Shown piece by piece: positions 5,681-6,857 of a DNA stretch of 6,857 bases. Origin of the DNA: SIG440 sp045591095 (GTDB lineage: Bacteria; Bacillota; Clostridia; Monoglobales; Monoglobaceae); assembly GCA_045591095.1 (NCBI GenBank), contig JAZNSF010000004.1, positions 1 through 6,857 on the forward strand, given 5' to 3'. A program made the position numbers and the translations under genes. Within the stretch, counting starts at the first letter, position 1. Every line of letters starts with the position of its first letter. The notes under the pieces are model-generated. The model saw only the letters and a program-made list of their open reading frames with translations. It was not told the DNA's origin and ran no database searches.

Positions 5681-5687
5681 AAGGAGG
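5681..5687 (+). promoter_or_regulatory. Ribosome binding site fixing the start at 5697
   Basis: A perfect AAGGAGG nine bases before ATG 5697. The longer in-frame start would begin inside the terminator stem at 5661 and is therefore unlikely. Confidence 0.85.
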
Positions 5688-5696
5688 AAAACTTTA

Positions 5697-6512
5697 ATGA
5701 AACTAAATGGAAATTTTACTATTATACCTAACGAATTTATTAACGACTCAAGGCTCGATGTATATGAATTTCGTATCCTTTGTTACCTGATGAGATTATC
5801 AGGATGCAACTCTTCCTGCTACCCCTCTTACGAAACCATTGCAAGAGAAACCGGAATGAGTTTGTCAAAGGCAAAGAATGGAATTAAGAGTTTAATTGCA
5901 CACGGAATAATTGCCAAAGAGAACCGAGAGAAAAAGTCCGGAGGTGCTGCATCAAATCTCTATGTGGTGTGTGTAAAAACCACCGATGAGGATGATGAGG
6001 TTGCAGAAAACACTACCGACAGTATTCCTGATGACTCACTCTCTAGTGTGTCTGAAGAACGAGGTGGTGTTCAAGATGACTGCAATAAATATATAAATAA
6101 AAATATTAATTATTTTATTAATAACCATCTATCATCAATAGAAGATTTGATGGATCGTGCAGAAACATATGAACTGAATGGACTGACAAAGAAGAATTAT
6201 GAATCGGCTATTGAGATTATGTTTAATTCAGAATCAATTTCGGTTGGCGGTGAAATTATTCCCCGTGAAATTGTTCGCAGGCGATTAGAAAATATCAGCT
6301 ACGAGCATATCGTCTATGTCGATAATAATATGCCGAGGAAAATTGTTAACGGCAAGGTTGAAATTCAAGCCAGAAGTCCTGTTCCATATATCATAACTGC
6401 TCTATATAATGCACTCCGATATACGGCAGATGAAATTGTAAAGATGGAATACGGAGATGATGTATCTGCTGACCTCTTCTGGAAGGAGGATGACGATGAG
6501 ATATTTATATAA
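5697..6512 (+). CDS. Helix-turn-helix replication-initiator-like protein of a mobile element
   Basis: A 271-residue protein. Residues 1-92 form a winged helix-turn-helix domain: FTIIPNEFINDSRLDVYEFRILCYL is the first part (7-31), CYPSYETIA (41-49) leads into the recognition region MSLSKAKNGIKSL (54-66), and a wing ends at about YVV (89-91). This layout is typical of replication initiator or replisome-organizer proteins of Firmicute plasmids, phages and integrative conjugative elements. An acidic, low-complexity linker follows (95-148, rich in Asp, Glu, Ser and Asn). Residues about 160-245 (IIPREIVRRRLENISYEHIVYV, then a PYIITALYNAL helix) resemble the DUF6017 region found at the C-terminus of such proteins. 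It presumably binds DNA in the cytoplasm to start replication or regulate the element. A terminator precedes it and a second helix-turn-helix gene overlaps its end by 17 bases. The DNA-binding fold is confident; the replication role and the DUF6017 match are inferred from memory of the family. Confidence 0.75.
   Translation: MKLNGNFTIIPNEFINDSRLDVYEFRILCYLMRLSGCNSSCYPSYETIARETGMSLSKAKNGIKSLIAHGIIAKENREKKSGGAASNLYVVCVKTTDEDDEVAENTTDSIPDDSLSSVSEERGGVQDDCNKYINKNINYFINNHLSSIEDLMDRAETYELNGLTKKNYESAIEIMFNSESISVGGEIIPREIVRRRLENISYEHIVYVDNNMPRKIVNGKVEIQARSPVPYIITALYNALRYTADEIVKMEYGDDVSADLFWKEDDDEIFI
6483..6489 (+). promoter_or_regulatory. Ribosome binding site inside the upstream gene
   Basis: AAGGAGG (6483-6489) lies within the last codons of the first helix-turn-helix gene, six bases before ATG 6496. 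A second in-frame ATG at 6490 touches the site and is too close to be used. Confidence 0.8.
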
Positions 6513-6857
6513 TCAGCAAAACAAATTCGGGAATTGTTTTATACTTCCCAATTCCATTATGCAGCTGGATTTAAGTCCACTCGCTCGGCTGATATATTTT
6601 TATCTCGTCTACATTGAGGACAGAAAAACTTATCAGTGCTATCCGAGTTACAAAACCATCGGTAAGGCACTTAACATTGCAAGCAAAACTACAGTCGCTA
6701 AATATGTAAGAGAGCTTGAAGATAAGTGTCTTATCTATACGGAGCCGACAGAAGTAATTCTGAAAAATGGTAAGAAGCAAAATGGAAATTTAAAATATAC
6801 AATTCGTCCTATACAGGATGCAGTTGAATATTTCCACCAACAGCAGATGAAAAAGTT
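6496..6857 (+). CDS. Second helix-turn-helix protein, partial (runs off the right edge)
   Basis: The frame is open for 120 codons to the end of the window, so the C-terminus is missing. It begins MRYLYNQQNKFGNCFILPNS and continues with LSPLARLIYFYL (26-37), CYPSYKTIGKALNIA (48-62), TTVAKYVREL (65-74) and a wing around VILKNGKKQNGNLKYTI (87-103). This is the same winged helix-turn-helix layout as the preceding protein, including the shared CYPSYxTI word, so the two N-terminal domains are probably paralogous. The start overlaps the previous gene by 17 bases and uses a perfect ribosome binding site inside it, which implies an operon with coupled translation. It likely belongs to the same replication or regulation module of a mobile element. 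The fold is confident; the exact role cannot be told without the missing part. Confidence 0.78.
   Translation, partial: MRYLYNQQNKFGNCFILPNSIMQLDLSPLARLIYFYLVYIEDRKTYQCYPSYKTIGKALNIASKTTVAKYVRELEDKCLIYTEPTEVILKNGKKQNGNLKYTIRPIQDAVEYFHQQQMKK

Noticed and set aside
1..6857. CRISPR array, ribosomal RNA or complete insertion sequence
   Set aside because: No regularly spaced repeats of CRISPR length, no rRNA-like sequence and no transposase were seen on either strand.

Overview
The window looks like a moderately AT-rich, Gram-positive, anaerobic Firmicute, most likely a member of the Clostridia. Three things point there: strong AGGAGG-type ribosome binding sites with near-consensus sigma-A promoters, an oxygen-sensitive two-subunit class I fumarase, and an exported protein with S-layer homology (SLH) modules. 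Species cannot be named from the sequence alone.

Layout. Positions 1-343 hold a terminator for a gene off the left edge, a repeat- and hairpin-rich spacer, and a strong promoter. A lipoprotein of unknown function follows (344-988) with its own terminator. Positions 1119-1389 form the leader of the next operon. Inside it, 1194-1349 encodes the N-terminal half of CitD, the citrate lyase acyl carrier protein, cut off after about 52 residues. The two fumarase subunit genes come next (1390-2229 and 2232-2789), ending in a terminator. A consensus promoter at 2857-2885 then drives a secreted WG-repeat/SLH surface protein (2913-4334). The ribosomal protein L11 methyltransferase gene prmA (4348-5295) starts 13 bases after it. 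A hairpin separates prmA from an independently promoted tRNA-Pro(UGG) gene (5403-5479), which has its own terminator.

Right of the tRNA the content changes. Two overlapping genes (5697-6512, and 6496 running off the edge) encode helix-turn-helix proteins of the kind found in the replication modules of plasmids and integrative conjugative elements of Firmicutes. The first carries a C-terminal region resembling DUF6017. The tRNA-Pro 3' end is a plausible attachment site and boundary of a mobile element, but no integrase or second att copy is visible here.

How it fits together. The left and middle parts are chromosomal housekeeping (fumarase, PrmA, tRNA) with lineage-specific envelope proteins. 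The right end looks like the start of an accessory element. The most unusual feature is the citD fragment fused to the fumarase leader, which suggests loss of a citrate lyase operon by deletion. I see no complete, clearly novel multi-gene system.
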